Notes: generated from the sequence alone by a model not told the origin. Shown: positions 10,399-20,195, counted from the stretch's first letter. The stretch is DNA of 64,000 nucleotides from Oxalobacter aliiformigenes (GCF_027116575.1 NZ_CP098252.1:248001-312000); one strand, 5' to 3'. Program-made: numbers and translations.

Positions 10399-11067
10399 TC
10401 AGTGCAGAGATGACGAACTTTTGTTTTTTTCCCGTTCTTCTTCGAAATGTTCATAGATTCGGGGAAGATTGGAAATCATTTTTGTAACCAGTTCTTCCCG
10501 TTCGTCGGCAGGAATTTGCTGGCATCCGGATATTTCGGGAATATATTCTGAATAGAGGGTCAGTATGGGAGTCAACAAGCCTTCCTGTTTGCCGGCTTCA
10601 ACCATTTCTTTCCAGCTGTCGCGGCGCATGTCCATTCCCAGTATGAATCCATATGCCCATTCGTTCGCGCCGCATTTGCCATCGGGGTCGGCATACAGGA
10701 ATGGATAATATTCATCGTTGCGTTTCAGGACGGAATCGATGTGTTCCCAATGCTGGGCGAGTGCTCCCATGATCTGGTCGGATTCTTCCTGGTTTTTGAA
10801 TTCCGGCATTTTGCCACCGAAAATAACAGGAAGATATTCTTTTGCACTGACAGGGACCGGACTGGTGATGAGAGCGCATAGAAAACCGTCCAGTACTTCC
10901 ATGTGCATGGCATTTTCAGAGGCATGTGAATCTAGGTAATGTTCCAATGCGTCAAGTTGCTGGTTGGACAGCTTGGGCGATGTTTCCTTGTGGTTCAGAA
11001 AATCGTCAAGTGCGCTGAGCATGGCAGCAGCGTTTTCTTTTTCGTTATCGGAATTTTGATTGGACAT
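10399..11067 (-). CDS. UPF0149 (YecA-like) family protein
   Basis: A 222-residue protein with the UPF0149 pattern: an N-terminal helical segment, the core LDGFLCALITSP, then CGANEWAYGFILGM and the following helical region. The function is unknown. Related proteins often carry a C-terminal SEC-C zinc motif, which is absent here; this one ends in an acidic and serine-rich tail. It is a single gene convergent with ptxD. Confidence 0.85.
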   Translation of the reverse strand: MSNQNSDNEKENAAAMLSALDDFLNHKETSPKLSNQQLDALEHYLDSHASENAMHMEVLDGFLCALITSPVPVSAKEYLPVIFGGKMPEFKNQEESDQIMGALAQHWEHIDSVLKRNDEYYPFLYADPDGKCGANEWAYGFILGMDMRRDSWKEMVEAGKQEGLLTPILTLYSEYIPEISGCQQIPADEREELVTKMISNLPRIYEHFEEEREKNKSSSSLH

Positions 11068-11283
11068 AAGTGGCTGTAATAGAGGTTAAAGGAATTGGTG
11101 ACATTTGCAGCTAGTATAACAATAGTTTTTCGGCACATGTACACGCAGACAGGTATTAGTGGAATAAATAACCGCTCGCTGCCGAAGATCAATGGCAATC
11201 ATGCTGTTTTGCGTATGATCGTTTGGGATGGGATTTTTTGCGTAGGCAGTTGGAAGAGATTTGTCGAGATATCGGGAGGTAAT

Positions 11284-11712
11284 ATGAATCGTACAGGTAC
11301 GGCTGTCTGGTCGGGAGGATTGAAAGACGGAAAGGGATCGCTTTCGACAGAAAGCAAAACCTTGTCTGAAACACCCTATTCGTTTACAGCGCGTTTCAAG
11401 GAAGGTGGCGGAACCAATCCGGAAGAGTTGATCGCTGCCGCTCATGCCGGCTGTTTTACGATGGATCTGTCAGGGCGGCTTGGTGCGGCAGGAGTGATTC
11501 CTGATGAAATACGGACAATGGCGACATTGACAATGGAAAAGACGGATAAAGGTTTCTCCATTACCGGAATTCATCTTGATGTTTCCGCACGTATTCCGGG
11601 TTGCGACTCAAGTACGTTTGAAACAGCGGTGAAACAGGCGAAGGAAGGGTGTCCTGTTTCTAGATTGCTTGATGCGGACATATCCGTTGATGCCAGGCTG
11701 AATCAGGAATGA
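11284..11712 (+). CDS. OsmC/Ohr-family peroxiredoxin
   Basis: A 142-residue protein of the OsmC family, thiol peroxidases that reduce organic hydroperoxides. Visible family marks are the N-terminal AVWSGGLKDGKGSLST, NPEELIAAAHAGCF with the first redox Cys, and the second Cys in AKEGCPVSRLL. The start is set by a GGGAGG site just before the ATG at 11284; the frame is open further upstream but has no family likeness there. It resembles OsmC more than Ohr. Confidence 0.88.
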   Translation: MNRTGTAVWSGGLKDGKGSLSTESKTLSETPYSFTARFKEGGGTNPEELIAAAHAGCFTMDLSGRLGAAGVIPDEIRTMATLTMEKTDKGFSITGIHLDVSARIPGCDSSTFETAVKQAKEGCPVSRLLDADISVDARLNQE

Positions 11713-11722
11713 GCGCTTGATA

Positions 11723-11750
11723 CAGGACGATTCCATCCGGAATCGTCCTG
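11723..11750. terminator. Hairpin between convergent genes
   Basis: Perfect 12-bp inverted repeat (11723-11734 and 11739-11750) with a 4-base loop, between the osmC-like gene and the lipoprotein gene. There is no T tract on either strand, so it may protect or pause rather than act as a full intrinsic terminator. Confidence 0.55.
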
Positions 11751-11758
11751 AAAATAAC

Positions 11759-12295
11759 CTATTTCCTGCCGGGAATCACGTATTTTGCCGGAGGAGGGGA
11801 TTGGGTATTGGGCGGTGGACCGTAATTATCCTGTTTGGGCGAGTTCGCGGTATTTCCGGTTTGGGAATAATTGGTTGTGACAGGAATACTGTTTCCTTTT
11901 GCATACATGCATTGCTGGTAGGCGTTGTCGTAGCGAATCTGGGCTTCGTAACCTGTGGCACTTCCGGCACTTGCACCGGTAACGCCGCCAAGCAACAGTC
12001 CGACACCGGCACCGACAGCGGCGCCATGTCCACCGTCGATCATGGCGCCTGAAGCGGCGCCCAGCGCCGTTCCCAAAGCGGCGGTTTTGACGCCGCTGTT
12101 TACGGACACTTCATTGGCATTGGTCCCGATCTGCATGGAAGCGTACTGGCGACAGAAGAAATCGTCGGCCTGGAATTGTTCCAGCGTTTTTCCACTGCCA
12201 GGCAGGACCATGACGTTCGGTCCGGAGGGCATTGATGAACAGGCAACCAATGCAAGAGGCAATAAAAGCAGGGCGTGTTTGGCGTTGAAAGACAT
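11759..12295 (-). CDS. Glycine-zipper lipoprotein
   Basis: A 178-residue predicted lipoprotein. The signal peptide ends in the lipobox L-V-A-C, so Cys would be lipidated. The centre is a glycine and alanine-rich glycine-zipper segment (AALGTALGAASGAMIDGG and onward) typical of YMGG/17-kDa-like outer-membrane lipoproteins. The end is rich in Pro, Asn and Gln. The chosen start is the ATG at 12295, preceded by GGAGC at good spacing; an ATG 12 bases earlier would place that site inside the gene. The role is probably in the envelope and is not known. Confidence 0.82.
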   Translation of the reverse strand: MSFNAKHALLLLPLALVACSSMPSGPNVMVLPGSGKTLEQFQADDFFCRQYASMQIGTNANEVSVNSGVKTAALGTALGAASGAMIDGGHGAAVGAGVGLLLGGVTGASAGSATGYEAQIRYDNAYQQCMYAKGNSIPVTTNYSQTGNTANSPKQDNYGPPPNTQSPPPAKYVIPGRK

Positions 12296-12337
12296 ATTTT
12301 GCTCCATCAGGTTGCATAGGCTATATCAGGGGAACGG

Positions 12338-12739
12338 TTACTGCGTTTCTTGCGGGAAAGGGATGACTTTTTGCCAGGCGGCGTTGCATTTCGGAACGTA
12401 GGGATAATATCCTTTCGGGTCTGGACAGTAGTACCAGTAATATTCCGCGCTATCCCCTTCGTTTTTCTCGATATATTGTGTCGGAGTCGACTGGATGACG
12501 ACCGTTTGCGAAGGATAGGGATAGTATGGTCCGTACGGATAGTAATAGGGATAATAGGGCGAATAAGCCGGATAAGTCCATAAGGGCGCGCCGAACGTGA
12601 TACCTACCGATGTTCGCGAATGACGATGGCGTGGCGGAGGTGGTGGCCGGTGTGGTGGAGGTCTCCGGTCGGCCAGGGCGCTTTCTGATGCAAGACTCAG
12701 CACGCAAACAGAAAGCAGAACGGTTATAAAGCGTTTCAT
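12338..12739 (-). CDS. Secreted proline/tyrosine-rich protein
   Basis: A 133-residue exported protein with an N-terminal signal peptide (MKRFITVLLSVCVLSLASESALA). A Pro/His/Arg-rich stretch and a Tyr/Pro repeat region follow. The C-terminal block YYWYYCPDPKGYYPYVPKC is common in small periplasmic proteins of Burkholderiales. No function is known. The start at 12739 is chosen because it opens the signal peptide and has a GGGAC site; the longer frame to 12811 gives no sensible N-terminus. It lies next to another envelope protein gene on the same strand. Confidence 0.8.
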   Translation of the reverse strand: MKRFITVLLSVCVLSLASESALADRRPPPHRPPPPPRHRHSRTSVGITFGAPLWTYPAYSPYYPYYYPYGPYYPYPSQTVVIQSTPTQYIEKNEGDSAEYYWYYCPDPKGYYPYVPKCNAAWQKVIPFPQETQ

Positions 12740-13297
12740 GATAAGTCCCTTGTCCATATGCATGAAAAAGTGATGTCCTCCAGGACAGAAATCGCCTTCA
12801 TTATCCGCCAATTATGACGAAAAAACAGGTTGTGTAGGACTTTGTAACAAAAAGAGAAGGAGTCTCGTATCCATCCCGTTTTTTTGTTTTTGGAGTTGGA
12901 GGGGGTTATCCGTCAAAGGTTCAATGTATCAGATCTTTGTCGGGGATGATATTTCACGGTTTTATTTGGAAGCCGGATTTTTTCTGACCGAGTGCAAAAC
13001 GCTCATATCGGTTTGTCATGGAAGGAGAACCGGAGCAGGTCAGGTGATTTTGCATTGCCGGCATGCACAAGATCAGTTCGTTTCGTGGCCGGATGGGCGC
13101 GACGAATGGAGGTTTGCCGTGATTACAAGTTCGGGAACACAGTTTGTCCTTGGTGGATGAAACGATTTCTGTCGTGCTGCGTGGTATGCCGGTACAGCGA
13201 GCGTCGCTTTCCGCCTGGATGGCCGCAAAACGGTATTCGGGAAGCGGGTTACCGTTCGTTATGGCCGGTAACCCTTTCATGGTCTGCCTGTAATGGA
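12740..13297. other. Gene-poor region
   Basis: About 560 bp without a supportable gene. A plus-strand frame 12924-13160 and overlapping minus-strand frames exist, but they have no good ribosome-binding site or recognisable domain. It contains the promoter side of the secreted-protein gene. Nothing else seen. Confidence 0.4.
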
Positions 13298-13480
13298 TCA
13301 GTCGCACCACAGTTTTCCGGCTGTGGCCCAGTTTTCTTTTTTGATGTCGTGCATGATGATATCGACGGCGCCCGGGTCGCATTTCAGTGTTTTGCAGGTC
13401 GCTTCCGTGATGGCTTTGGCCAGTTCCCGTTTTTGTTCTACCGTACGGCCTTCAAAAAGTTGTATGTTGATTGTTGGCAT
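13298..13480 (-). CDS. 4-oxalocrotonate tautomerase family protein
   Basis: A 60-residue monomer of the tautomerase superfamily. Pro follows the initiator Met (M-P-T-I-N-I) and would be the catalytic N-terminal base. The family pattern GRTVEQKRELAKAITEAT is clear. In the 4-OT group such proteins act as small hexamers on unsaturated keto acids; the substrate here is unknown. It is a lone gene with no aromatic degradation genes nearby. Confidence 0.88.
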   Translation of the reverse strand: MPTINIQLFEGRTVEQKRELAKAITEATCKTLKCDPGAVDIIMHDIKKENWATAGKLWCD

Positions 13481-13606
13481 GATTTTTCCTGATTGTTGAT
13501 GAGTATTTGGAACGGTTTGCCGGATTATACGCTGGCTTTCTGGAGTAGGCCACTTTGAACAGTTTATAAAATCAAGAAGTTAAAGGAATCGTCATGTCCG
13601 GTTACC

Positions 13607-13635
13607 TTGCCGAAAGAAGGCGGTTCTTGTAAAAT
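13607..13635 (+). promoter_or_regulatory. Sigma-70-type promoter of glyA
   Basis: TTGCCG (13607-13612), a 17-base spacer and TAAAAT (13630-13635), about 130 bp before glyA. Good match in both hexamers and spacing. Confidence 0.65.
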
Positions 13636-13771
13636 CCCTTCCTATTTTTACCGGTTTGTTTATGGCTTCTCTGTAAAAAGTCTTGCAGGGAAGTTTATCT
13701 GGGGCGCTGAATTTTTCAGAACCATTTTCCGATATTGCCGAGAAGTGCACTTTCTATCATTGGAGTAGGAC

Positions 13772-15019
13772 ATGTTTGCTAAAGACCAGACCCTCGCTCA
13801 GGTCGATCCGGAGCTGTGGGACGCTATTTTGCGTGAGAATACCCGTCAGGAAGATCATATCGAACTGATCGCTTCCGAAAACTATTGTTCGCCGGCCGTC
13901 ATGCAGGCACAGGGTTCTCAACTGACGAACAAATATGCGGAAGGATATCCCGGCAAACGTTATTATGGCGGTTGTGAATATGTCGATATCGCCGAACAGC
14001 TGGCACTGGATCGTGTCAAGAAACTGTACGGTGCACAAGCAGCCAATGTCCAGCCCAATTCCGGTTCCCAGGCCAATCAGGCGATTTTCCTGGCCATGTT
14101 GCAGCCGGGCGATACCATTATGGGAATGTCGCTGGCAGAAGGAGGGCATCTGACTCATGGCATGGCACTGAACATGTCGGGCAAGTGGTTCAATGTCGTT
14201 TCCTATGGTCTGAATGAAAAAGAGGAAATCGACTACGACAAAATGGAACAGCTGGCTCATGAACACAAGCCGAAACTGATTATTGCCGGTGCCTCGGCCT
14301 ATTCCCTGCGTATCGATTTTGAACGTTTTGCCAAGGTGGCCAAGGATGTCGGTGCCTATTTCATGGTGGACATGGCCCATTATGCCGGTCTGATCGCGGC
14401 AGGTGTCTATCCCAGCCCGGTGCCTTACGCTGATTTCGTGACCTCCACGACGCATAAATCGCTGCGCGGACCGAGAGGCGGTTTCATTCTGATGAAACAG
14501 GAATTCGAACGCAAAATCAATTCTGCCGTATTTCCGGGGTTGCAGGGCGGCCCGCTGATGCATGTTATTGCGGCGAAAGCCGTCGCGTTCAAGGAAGCGT
14601 TGCAGTCGGAATTCAAGACATATCAGGAACAGGTCATCAAAAATGCCGCTGTCTTGTCGGAAACGCTGATCGACCGTGGCTTCCGTATCATTTCCGGACG
14701 CACGGAATCCCATGTCATGCTGGTTGATTTGCAAAGTAAGAATATCACTGGGCGTCAGGCAGAGACGATTTTGAACAGCGGTCATATTACCTGCAACAAG
14801 AATGCGATTCCCAACGATCCGCAGACTCCGTTTGTGACATCCGGCATCCGTCTGGGCAGTCCGGCTATGACGACGCGTGGTTTCAAGGAAGCGGAATCCG
14901 CAATGGTCGGCAATTTGCTGGCGGATGTGATCGAAAATCCGGAAGATCCGGCTACCCTTGAACGGGTTCGTGCGGAAGTCAGGAAACTGACCACGGCATT
15001 CCCGGTTTACCAGCGCTAG
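13772..15019 (+). CDS. glyA: Serine hydroxymethyltransferase
   Basis: PLP enzyme that interconverts serine and glycine with THF and 5,10-methylene-THF, feeding the one-carbon pool used by metF and metH. The 415 residues are full length. The N-terminal block IELIASENY, the PLP lysine motif [15 protein letters not shown], and the conserved end with [14 protein letters not shown] are all present. It has an upstream promoter and a strong terminator, so it is a single-gene unit. Confidence 0.97.
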   Translation: MFAKDQTLAQVDPELWDAILRENTRQEDHIELIASENYCSPAVMQAQGSQLTNKYAEGYPGKRYYGGCEYVDIAEQLALDRVKKLYGAQAANVQPNSGSQANQAIFLAMLQPGDTIMGMSLAEGGHLTHGMALNMSGKWFNVVSYGLNEKEEIDYDKMEQLAHEHKPKLIIAGASAYSLRIDFERFAKVAKDVGAYFMVDMAHYAGLIAAGVYPSPVPYADFVTSTTHKSLRGPRGGFILMKQEFERKINSAVFPGLQGGPLMHVIAAKAVAFKEALQSEFKTYQEQVIKNAAVLSETLIDRGFRIISGRTESHVMLVDLQSKNITGRQAETILNSGHITCNKNAIPNDPQTPFVTSGIRLGSPAMTTRGFKEAESAMVGNLLADVIENPEDPATLERVRAEVRKLTTAFPVYQR

Positions 15020-15042
15020 GATTTTCTTTTGCGAGGATTGGA

Positions 15043-15070
15043 GCCACCTGTTTTACAGGTGGCTTTTTTT
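15043..15070 (+). terminator. Terminator of glyA
   Basis: 9-bp GC-rich stem (15043-15051 and 15055-15063), a TTT loop, then seven T. Confidence 0.93.
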
Positions 15071-15123
15071 ATCGGTTAAAATGCTGTTTGAGCTTTTGAG
15101 ACCAATTTCCGCAGATAGAAAGC

Positions 15124-16248
15124 ATGAGCGAATTAAACGATGTTGCCAGCCGGTCATCCCTGACGGGTCACGAGTTTTTCATGAAACGCGCACTGGAACT
15201 GGCCAAAAACTGTTCGGTTTTGACTTCGCCGAATCCGAAAGTCGGTTGTGTCATCGTTAAGAACGGACAGATTGTCGGTGAAGGGTTTACTCAGCCGGTA
15301 GGAGGAAATCATGCCGAGATCGAAGCGCTGAATGATGCCGCCGGCCGGGGGGAGAGTTGTCAGGGAGCGACGGTATATGTCACGCTGGAGCCCTGTGCCC
15401 ATTTCGGACGGACACCACCCTGTGTGGATGCCCTGATCAGGGCCGGCGTTTCGCAGGTTGTTGTGGCCATGGAAGATCCGAATGGTCTGGTTGCCGGAAA
15501 AGGGCTTGAAAAACTCCGGTTGGCCGGAGTTCATGTTGTCTGTGGTGTACTGGCCGCCGAAGCACGGGAAATGAACAGGGGTTTTCTTTCCCGTATTGAA
15601 CGGGGAAGACCTTGGGTCAGGATGAAAGTGGCGGCCAGTCTGGATGGCAAAACGGCATTGTCCAACGGAGAAAGCCAGTGGATTACGTCGGAAGCGGCAC
15701 GGGAAGACGGCCATCGCTGGCGGATGAGGGCCGATGCGGTGATGACCGGTATCGGAACGGTTATCAAGGATGATCCGAAACTGAATGTCCGTTTGCCGGA
15801 AGTCGTCAGGCAACCGCTGCGTATTGTTGTCGACAGTCAGCTGAAAACGCCGCTGGACGCCCGGATTATTCAGGATGGTGTGACCTGGATCTTTTCGGCC
15901 AATGCATCCCCGACCAAAATCGATGCCATGCAGGAAAGAGGGGTTCAGGTTTTTTCTGCCATTAACGATACGGGAAGAGTGGACTTGGCGGAAATGATGA
16001 AAACGCTGGCAGAAAAGGAGATCAACGAAATTCATGTCGAGGCGGGGGCGACTTTGAATGGCGCCCTGATTCAGGCAGGATATGTCGATGAAATGCTGAT
16101 TTATCTGGCACCGTGTTTTCTCGGCAGTGGCAAAAACATGCTTAGCCTGAATCAGATCGACAGACTGGCCGACAGGATCGCGTTTGATTTTCATGAAATT
16201 GTACCGATTGGTCATGATTTGAGGATTTTGGCCAGATTGACGGATTGA
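15124..16248 (+). CDS. ribD: Bifunctional riboflavin biosynthesis deaminase/reductase RibD
   Basis: Second and third steps of riboflavin synthesis after GTP cyclohydrolase II. The deaminase domain (residues about 15-150) has the zinc motif HAE in GGNHAEIEAL and the PCAHFGRTPPC block. The reductase domain (about 155-370) has VRMKVAASLDGK and the NADPH-binding segment ADAVMTGIGTV. Length 374 is normal. ribE starts six bases after its stop, so the two are co-transcribed. The other riboflavin genes, ribH and ribBX, are about 39 kb away. Confidence 0.95.
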   Translation: MSELNDVASRSSLTGHEFFMKRALELAKNCSVLTSPNPKVGCVIVKNGQIVGEGFTQPVGGNHAEIEALNDAAGRGESCQGATVYVTLEPCAHFGRTPPCVDALIRAGVSQVVVAMEDPNGLVAGKGLEKLRLAGVHVVCGVLAAEAREMNRGFLSRIERGRPWVRMKVAASLDGKTALSNGESQWITSEAAREDGHRWRMRADAVMTGIGTVIKDDPKLNVRLPEVVRQPLRIVVDSQLKTPLDARIIQDGVTWIFSANASPTKIDAMQERGVQVFSAINDTGRVDLAEMMKTLAEKEINEIHVEAGATLNGALIQAGYVDEMLIYLAPCFLGSGKNMLSLNQIDRLADRIAFDFHEIVPIGHDLRILARLTD

Positions 16249-16254
16249 GGGAGT

Positions 16255-16890
16255 ATGTTTACAGGAATTGTCGAAGCTGTCGGGAAAATCAGATCGGTTA
16301 CTCCGCAAGGACAGGATAAAAATGCCGGAGTCCGCCTTGAAATCGATGCAGGCGATTTGCCGATGGAGAAAATCAGGGTCGGCGACTCTGTCGCGATTAA
16401 TGGCGCATGCATGACGGTCGTCGAAAGAACGGATAACCGTTTCAAGGTTGATGTGTCGCGTGAAAGTCTGGACAGAACCACCGGTCTGGACAAAGTGCAT
16501 GAAGTCAATCTCGAAAAAGCGCTGGCACTGGGCGATATGCTGGGGGGGCATCTTGTTTCCGGTCATGTGGATGGTGTCGGTACCGTACGCCGGTTCGCTC
16601 CTGTTGCCGAATCGTGGGAGCTGGTCGTGGAAGCTCCTGCCGTTCTCGGGAAATTTCTGGCTTATAAAGGCTCCGTCGCGGTTGATGGTGTATCGCTGAC
16701 TGTCAACAAGGTTCAGGATACGGAAACGGGATGCCTTTTTTCGATCAACCTGATTCCGCATACTGTTGAAGTCACGACGCTTCGGAATCTGGCGGAAGGT
16801 TCGGAAGTCAATCTGGAAATCGACCTGATTGCCCGATACGTCGAGCGGATGTTGACCGCCGGAAAAATATCGCCTGATTCAGGCCGGTGA
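16255..16890 (+). CDS. ribE: Riboflavin synthase alpha chain
   Basis: Converts two 6,7-dimethyl-8-ribityllumazine molecules to riboflavin. The 211 residues form two lumazine-binding repeats. The first starts with MFTGIVEAVG and has NGACMTV. The second starts near GGHLVSGHVDG and has KGSVAVDGVSLTVN. It lies directly behind ribD, and the gene end faces the convergent Sel1 gene with only 12 bp between. Confidence 0.95.
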   Translation: MFTGIVEAVGKIRSVTPQGQDKNAGVRLEIDAGDLPMEKIRVGDSVAINGACMTVVERTDNRFKVDVSRESLDRTTGLDKVHEVNLEKALALGDMLGGHLVSGHVDGVGTVRRFAPVAESWELVVEAPAVLGKFLAYKGSVAVDGVSLTVNKVQDTETGCLFSINLIPHTVEVTTLRNLAEGSEVNLEIDLIARYVERMLTAGKISPDSGR

Positions 16891-16902
16891 AACGGGAAAT
16901 CT

Positions 16903-18420
16903 TCAGGAAACGGTATCTTCCGGATGTTCCGGAACGGGGGCAGGCAATAGCGTTTTGAGCCGGTACTGACGTTGTCGGTAATTTCCTTCCGGTCCGTTTG
17001 GACCACAGTCCACTTTTTCGAAAAGACGACCGATCCGGGACAAGGTCTGACGTTCCCTGCCGGTCTGAATCAGTATCAGTTTGCGTTTGCTGCGCCGATA
17101 GTGTTCCCGGATATCGACGAGCAGACAATGGCCCTTGTCGGCTGAATGGATATCCAGAAGAAGCGCTTCCGGACGGGACAGGCCGAATACGGCAGCCAGT
17201 TCGATACGTGCCGCCAGAAAAGGATGGCTGCTGACGGATTCACGCGTCAGAAATTGCAGGGCGGTCTGGGCCCACGATGCCGGTTTGGCCCGGATGGCGA
17301 TCCTGTTCAATACCTGTGCCGCTTCCGTTTCGCCGTTGCTGACGGCTTTCTGGAGCCAGTAAACCGCCAGAATGTCGTTGGATTCGTCTTCGCGCCGGTT
17401 TCTCCATGCGTGCAGACCGCGTTCATATTGCGCCCTGGGGTGCCCCAGATTGGCGGCGATTTCGAGATAACGCTGGGCATCTGCCATATTCCGCTGTGAA
17501 AATTCCGCTTTCTGGTAAATCAGCGACAACGCGTACCACGCTTTCGCAAGTCCCTGTTCTCCTGCCTGTGTCAGCCAGCGGATCGCTTTTTTGAAACTGG
17601 TCGAGCTGGCGCCATCAGAGGTCCGGTTGCCGTATTCATCCATTCGGGCATGCCACAACCCCAGCAGAAATGCCGCTTCCGCATTTTTGTGGCGGGCAGC
17701 CATTTCCCACATGGGTTGTATTTCCTCGACATGGTTTTTCCCTTTTTTGAGCAGAAGCTGGCCGCAGCGTAACAGAAGTTGTGTGGACCGCTCGTTTGGC
17801 GCGGAATTTTCCTGTTCTTGCCGGATCTGTATCAGGGAATGGGCAACAGGTACGGCGAGTTGAAGGAATGTATCGTAATCGGCATTGTCCCAGGCATGTT
17901 CTATCAGGGCGATTTGCGCTTCCAGTACTCCGGCATCGGCAGCGCGTGCCGTCCATTTGAGGGCATTGTTTTTCGCAGGGGTGGGGTGCGGTGAGTTTTT
18001 GACCAATTCTGCCAGTAGCCATTGTGCTTCGGGAATATCATGGTCAACAATTGTTTCAAGAATGCCGATCGCTTCCGAACGTTTTTTTTCATCGACTGTT
18101 GTCCCGGAAGACAGGATCAGCTTTGCCAGTATCAGACCAGCCTGATCGTTTCCGTGTTCCAGAGCCTCCCGGTACCAGTTTTCGATAGCATGTCTGTCGG
18201 GGTAGGCTTTTGCCATTTCGTACGGTATGTGATTGCCGATCAGCAGTTTTGCACTCGTATTTTCCTGGAGAGCGGCACGGCTTAGCCAGTGCAAGGCTGT
18301 CGCCAGGCTTTGCGGCAGGCTTTTGCTGCCGAAAAGATACAGCTTGCCCAGCTCGCATTGGGATTGGGCATTTCCTGCCCGTGCTTCACGCAATAGCTGC
18401 AATTCTTCCCGGCTGGCCAT
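16903..18420 (-). CDS. Sel1-like (TPR-type) repeat protein
   Basis: A 505-residue protein made largely of Sel1-like helical repeats; for example AGNAQSQCELGKLYLFG, ALHWLSRAALQ, and AIRWLTQAGEQGLAKAWYAL recur at about 36-residue spacing from residue 15 to 390. Such repeats serve protein-protein contacts. The last 110 residues are not repetitive and are not recognised. There is no signal peptide, so it is probably cytoplasmic. It is a single gene convergent with ribE; the partner is unknown. Confidence 0.8.
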   Translation of the reverse strand: MASREELQLLREARAGNAQSQCELGKLYLFGSKSLPQSLATALHWLSRAALQENTSAKLLIGNHIPYEMAKAYPDRHAIENWYREALEHGNDQAGLILAKLILSSGTTVDEKKRSEAIGILETIVDHDIPEAQWLLAELVKNSPHPTPAKNNALKWTARAADAGVLEAQIALIEHAWDNADYDTFLQLAVPVAHSLIQIRQEQENSAPNERSTQLLLRCGQLLLKKGKNHVEEIQPMWEMAARHKNAEAAFLLGLWHARMDEYGNRTSDGASSTSFKKAIRWLTQAGEQGLAKAWYALSLIYQKAEFSQRNMADAQRYLEIAANLGHPRAQYERGLHAWRNRREDESNDILAVYWLQKAVSNGETEAAQVLNRIAIRAKPASWAQTALQFLTRESVSSHPFLAARIELAAVFGLSRPEALLLDIHSADKGHCLLVDIREHYRRSKRKLILIQTGRERQTLSRIGRLFEKVDCGPNGPEGNYRQRQYRLKTLLPAPVPEHPEDTVS

Positions 18421-18771
18421 TTGACAAATAGAGAGTTCAGTTTTTTCAGCAAAGAACAGTACGTTCCGGTCCGGAAAAGTACCGCCGTTCCGTCATCCGG
18501 TTGTTTTGTATTCCGGAATGATCAAGTGATCAGTTAGCGATATTGTGCGTTTTAAAAGCGGATTCAATAACGTTTTTTTAACCGGAAGCAACTTTTGTGT
18601 AACAAAAATACAACAGGAGATGAATTTTTGTGTCAATTATTGAATGAAAGTGCACGGAAGTCGATTTTTGTAAAAAGTCGATTGATGAGAGTTATTTACT
18701 TTGTGTTTATCCGGATGTCCGAGGAAAAGGCTTCGACGGATTTTTAACAGGTCTCTTTGAAGGGAAAACAA
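18421..18771. other. Long 5' region of porin 1
   Basis: About 350 AT-rich bases upstream of porin 1, divergent from the Sel1 gene. It contains the nonamer AAGTCGATT twice (18658-18666 and 18675-18683), 17 bp apart, and a TGATCA-N2-TGATCA pair near 18525. No ORF is supportable. Confidence 0.5.
18658..18683 (+). repeat. Direct repeat AAGTCGATT, possible operator
   Basis: Two exact copies of a 9-base word 17 bp apart in the porin 1 leader, about 90-115 bp before the start codon. A response-regulator site is possible but not shown. Confidence 0.4.
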
Positions 18772-19893
18772 ATGAAAAAAACTCTCATTGCATTAGCCAT
18801 TATGGGTGCCGCTGCCGGCGTGGCGAATGCCCAGTCCAATGTCGTCATTTACGGGGTGGTCGATACCGGCTTCATCAAGGAAAACGGTTCCGATACCCGG
18901 ATGGGTTCCAATATCGATAACCGGATCGGTTTTCGCGGTACGGAAGATCTGGGTTCCGGCCAGAAAGCCACTTTCGAACTGGAAAGACGGTTCAATCTGA
19001 ATGACGGAACGCTGGCCCAGGAAGGGAAAGACTGGGACGGTGCCGCCAATGTGGGATTGAAAGGCGATAACTGGGGGGCCATCCGTCTCGGTCGTGTCAA
19101 TGAACTGACCACCGAAACGCTGCGTACCCTGGATCCTTTCTATCAGTATGGTGTCGGTTCCATGTTGTTGAGCACCCAGCGTTCTGCCCGTATTGACAAC
19201 ACTATCCGTTACGACAGTCCGGACTGGATGGGCTTCAAGTTCGGCGCCAGCTATTCGCTGGGTGAAAACATGAAGCATGTAACCGGTGTCGCCTACGATC
19301 CGAACCGTGATCCGGGACAGCCGCAGCCTGATGCAACTCCTGCCAACGTCAAATACGCCGGTGCGGATAATGACGGATATGCCGTTATGCTGGGTTATGA
19401 CAATGGCCCACTGACGTTGCTGGGTAACTGGAGCCGTCTGGCGGATTCCAACAAATCCTACGTCTGGAATCTCGGCGGTGCCTATGCATTCGGTCCGGCA
19501 AGGATCTCGCTGGCTTATGAACAGACCCGCGACAAGGGCTGGAAAGAAGGTGAGATTTCCATTCGCTCCAAACAGCAGACCTGGCTGCTCGGTCTGGAAT
19601 GGCTGATGGGACCGGGCCGCCTGAATGCTTCCTTCAATTACGGAAGAGTCAAGGATGTCGAATGGAGCAATAACGACAGCGGTCACAAGGACGTGAAGAA
19701 GTATGCCCTGGGGTATACCTATGACTTGTCCAAGCGGACGTCCATATATGGCATTGTGGCTTATTCCGATTATGATGACGACCAGATCGCCGGATTTTAC
19801 CGTGGTGAAGGCCTGAACAACAACGGTGATCCGGCCAGTTACAATCGGGACAGTGTGACGGGTGTGCAGATCGGTATTACGCACAAGTTCTGA
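18772..19893 (+). CDS. Outer-membrane porin (betaproteobacterial type), copy 1
   Basis: General-diffusion porin of the Gram-negative porin_4 type, 373 residues from this ATG. It has a signal peptide (MKKTLIALAIMGAAAGVANA), alternating beta strands throughout and a C-terminal strand ending in Phe (GVQIGITHKF), the BamA recognition signature. The start is the ATG after AGGG at 18760-18763; a TTG 15 bases upstream in frame is rejected because it would spoil the signal peptide. It is paralogous to the next gene, from which it differs by insertions in the loops. Confidence 0.93.
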   Translation: MKKTLIALAIMGAAAGVANAQSNVVIYGVVDTGFIKENGSDTRMGSNIDNRIGFRGTEDLGSGQKATFELERRFNLNDGTLAQEGKDWDGAANVGLKGDNWGAIRLGRVNELTTETLRTLDPFYQYGVGSMLLSTQRSARIDNTIRYDSPDWMGFKFGASYSLGENMKHVTGVAYDPNRDPGQPQPDATPANVKYAGADNDGYAVMLGYDNGPLTLLGNWSRLADSNKSYVWNLGGAYAFGPARISLAYEQTRDKGWKEGEISIRSKQQTWLLGLEWLMGPGRLNASFNYGRVKDVEWSNNDSGHKDVKKYALGYTYDLSKRTSIYGIVAYSDYDDDQIAGFYRGEGLNNNGDPASYNRDSVTGVQIGITHKF

Positions 19894-19910
19894 TTTTGTT
19901 CTTTTTGCCC

Positions 19911-19938
19911 AAGGCCATCCACAGGATGGCCTTTTTTT
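19911..19938 (+). terminator. Terminator of porin 1
   Basis: 10-bp stem (19911-19920 and 19924-19933), 3-base loop, then a T run. Confidence 0.93.
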
Positions 19939-20181
19939 GTTTCATGTCATGCCGGGTTGCGGGAAGGGACTGGCCGGATTGTTGGGGGAAAGAACCGATA
20001 CAGTTGGGTACCGAACCGGAAAAAGAGTTATTGCACAGAGAGTTGACGAACATTGTTCATCTTTGCCGTCAAAACCGAGAGAAGGGAAATGGCGGTTTTT
20101 GTATGATGAAAATACAACGTTTTTTGCTTTTTCGAGACACTTTTTGAAGAATTTTCCGAAATAAATGACAAATCAATGACA

Positions 20182-20195
20182 TTGATCCCGATCAA
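20182..20195 (+). promoter_or_regulatory. FNR-type box upstream of porin 2
   Basis: TTGAT-CCCG-ATCAA is a perfect match to the FNR consensus TTGAT-N4-ATCAA. Its centre lies 93 bp before the porin 2 start. A TAGTCT hexamer at 20219-20224 would put it near -42 of a transcription start at about 20231, the class II activator position. Confidence 0.7.

Noticed and set aside
12924..13160. 78-codon plus-strand ORF
   Set aside because: No recognisable domain, weak start, overlapped by equally open frames on the other strand.
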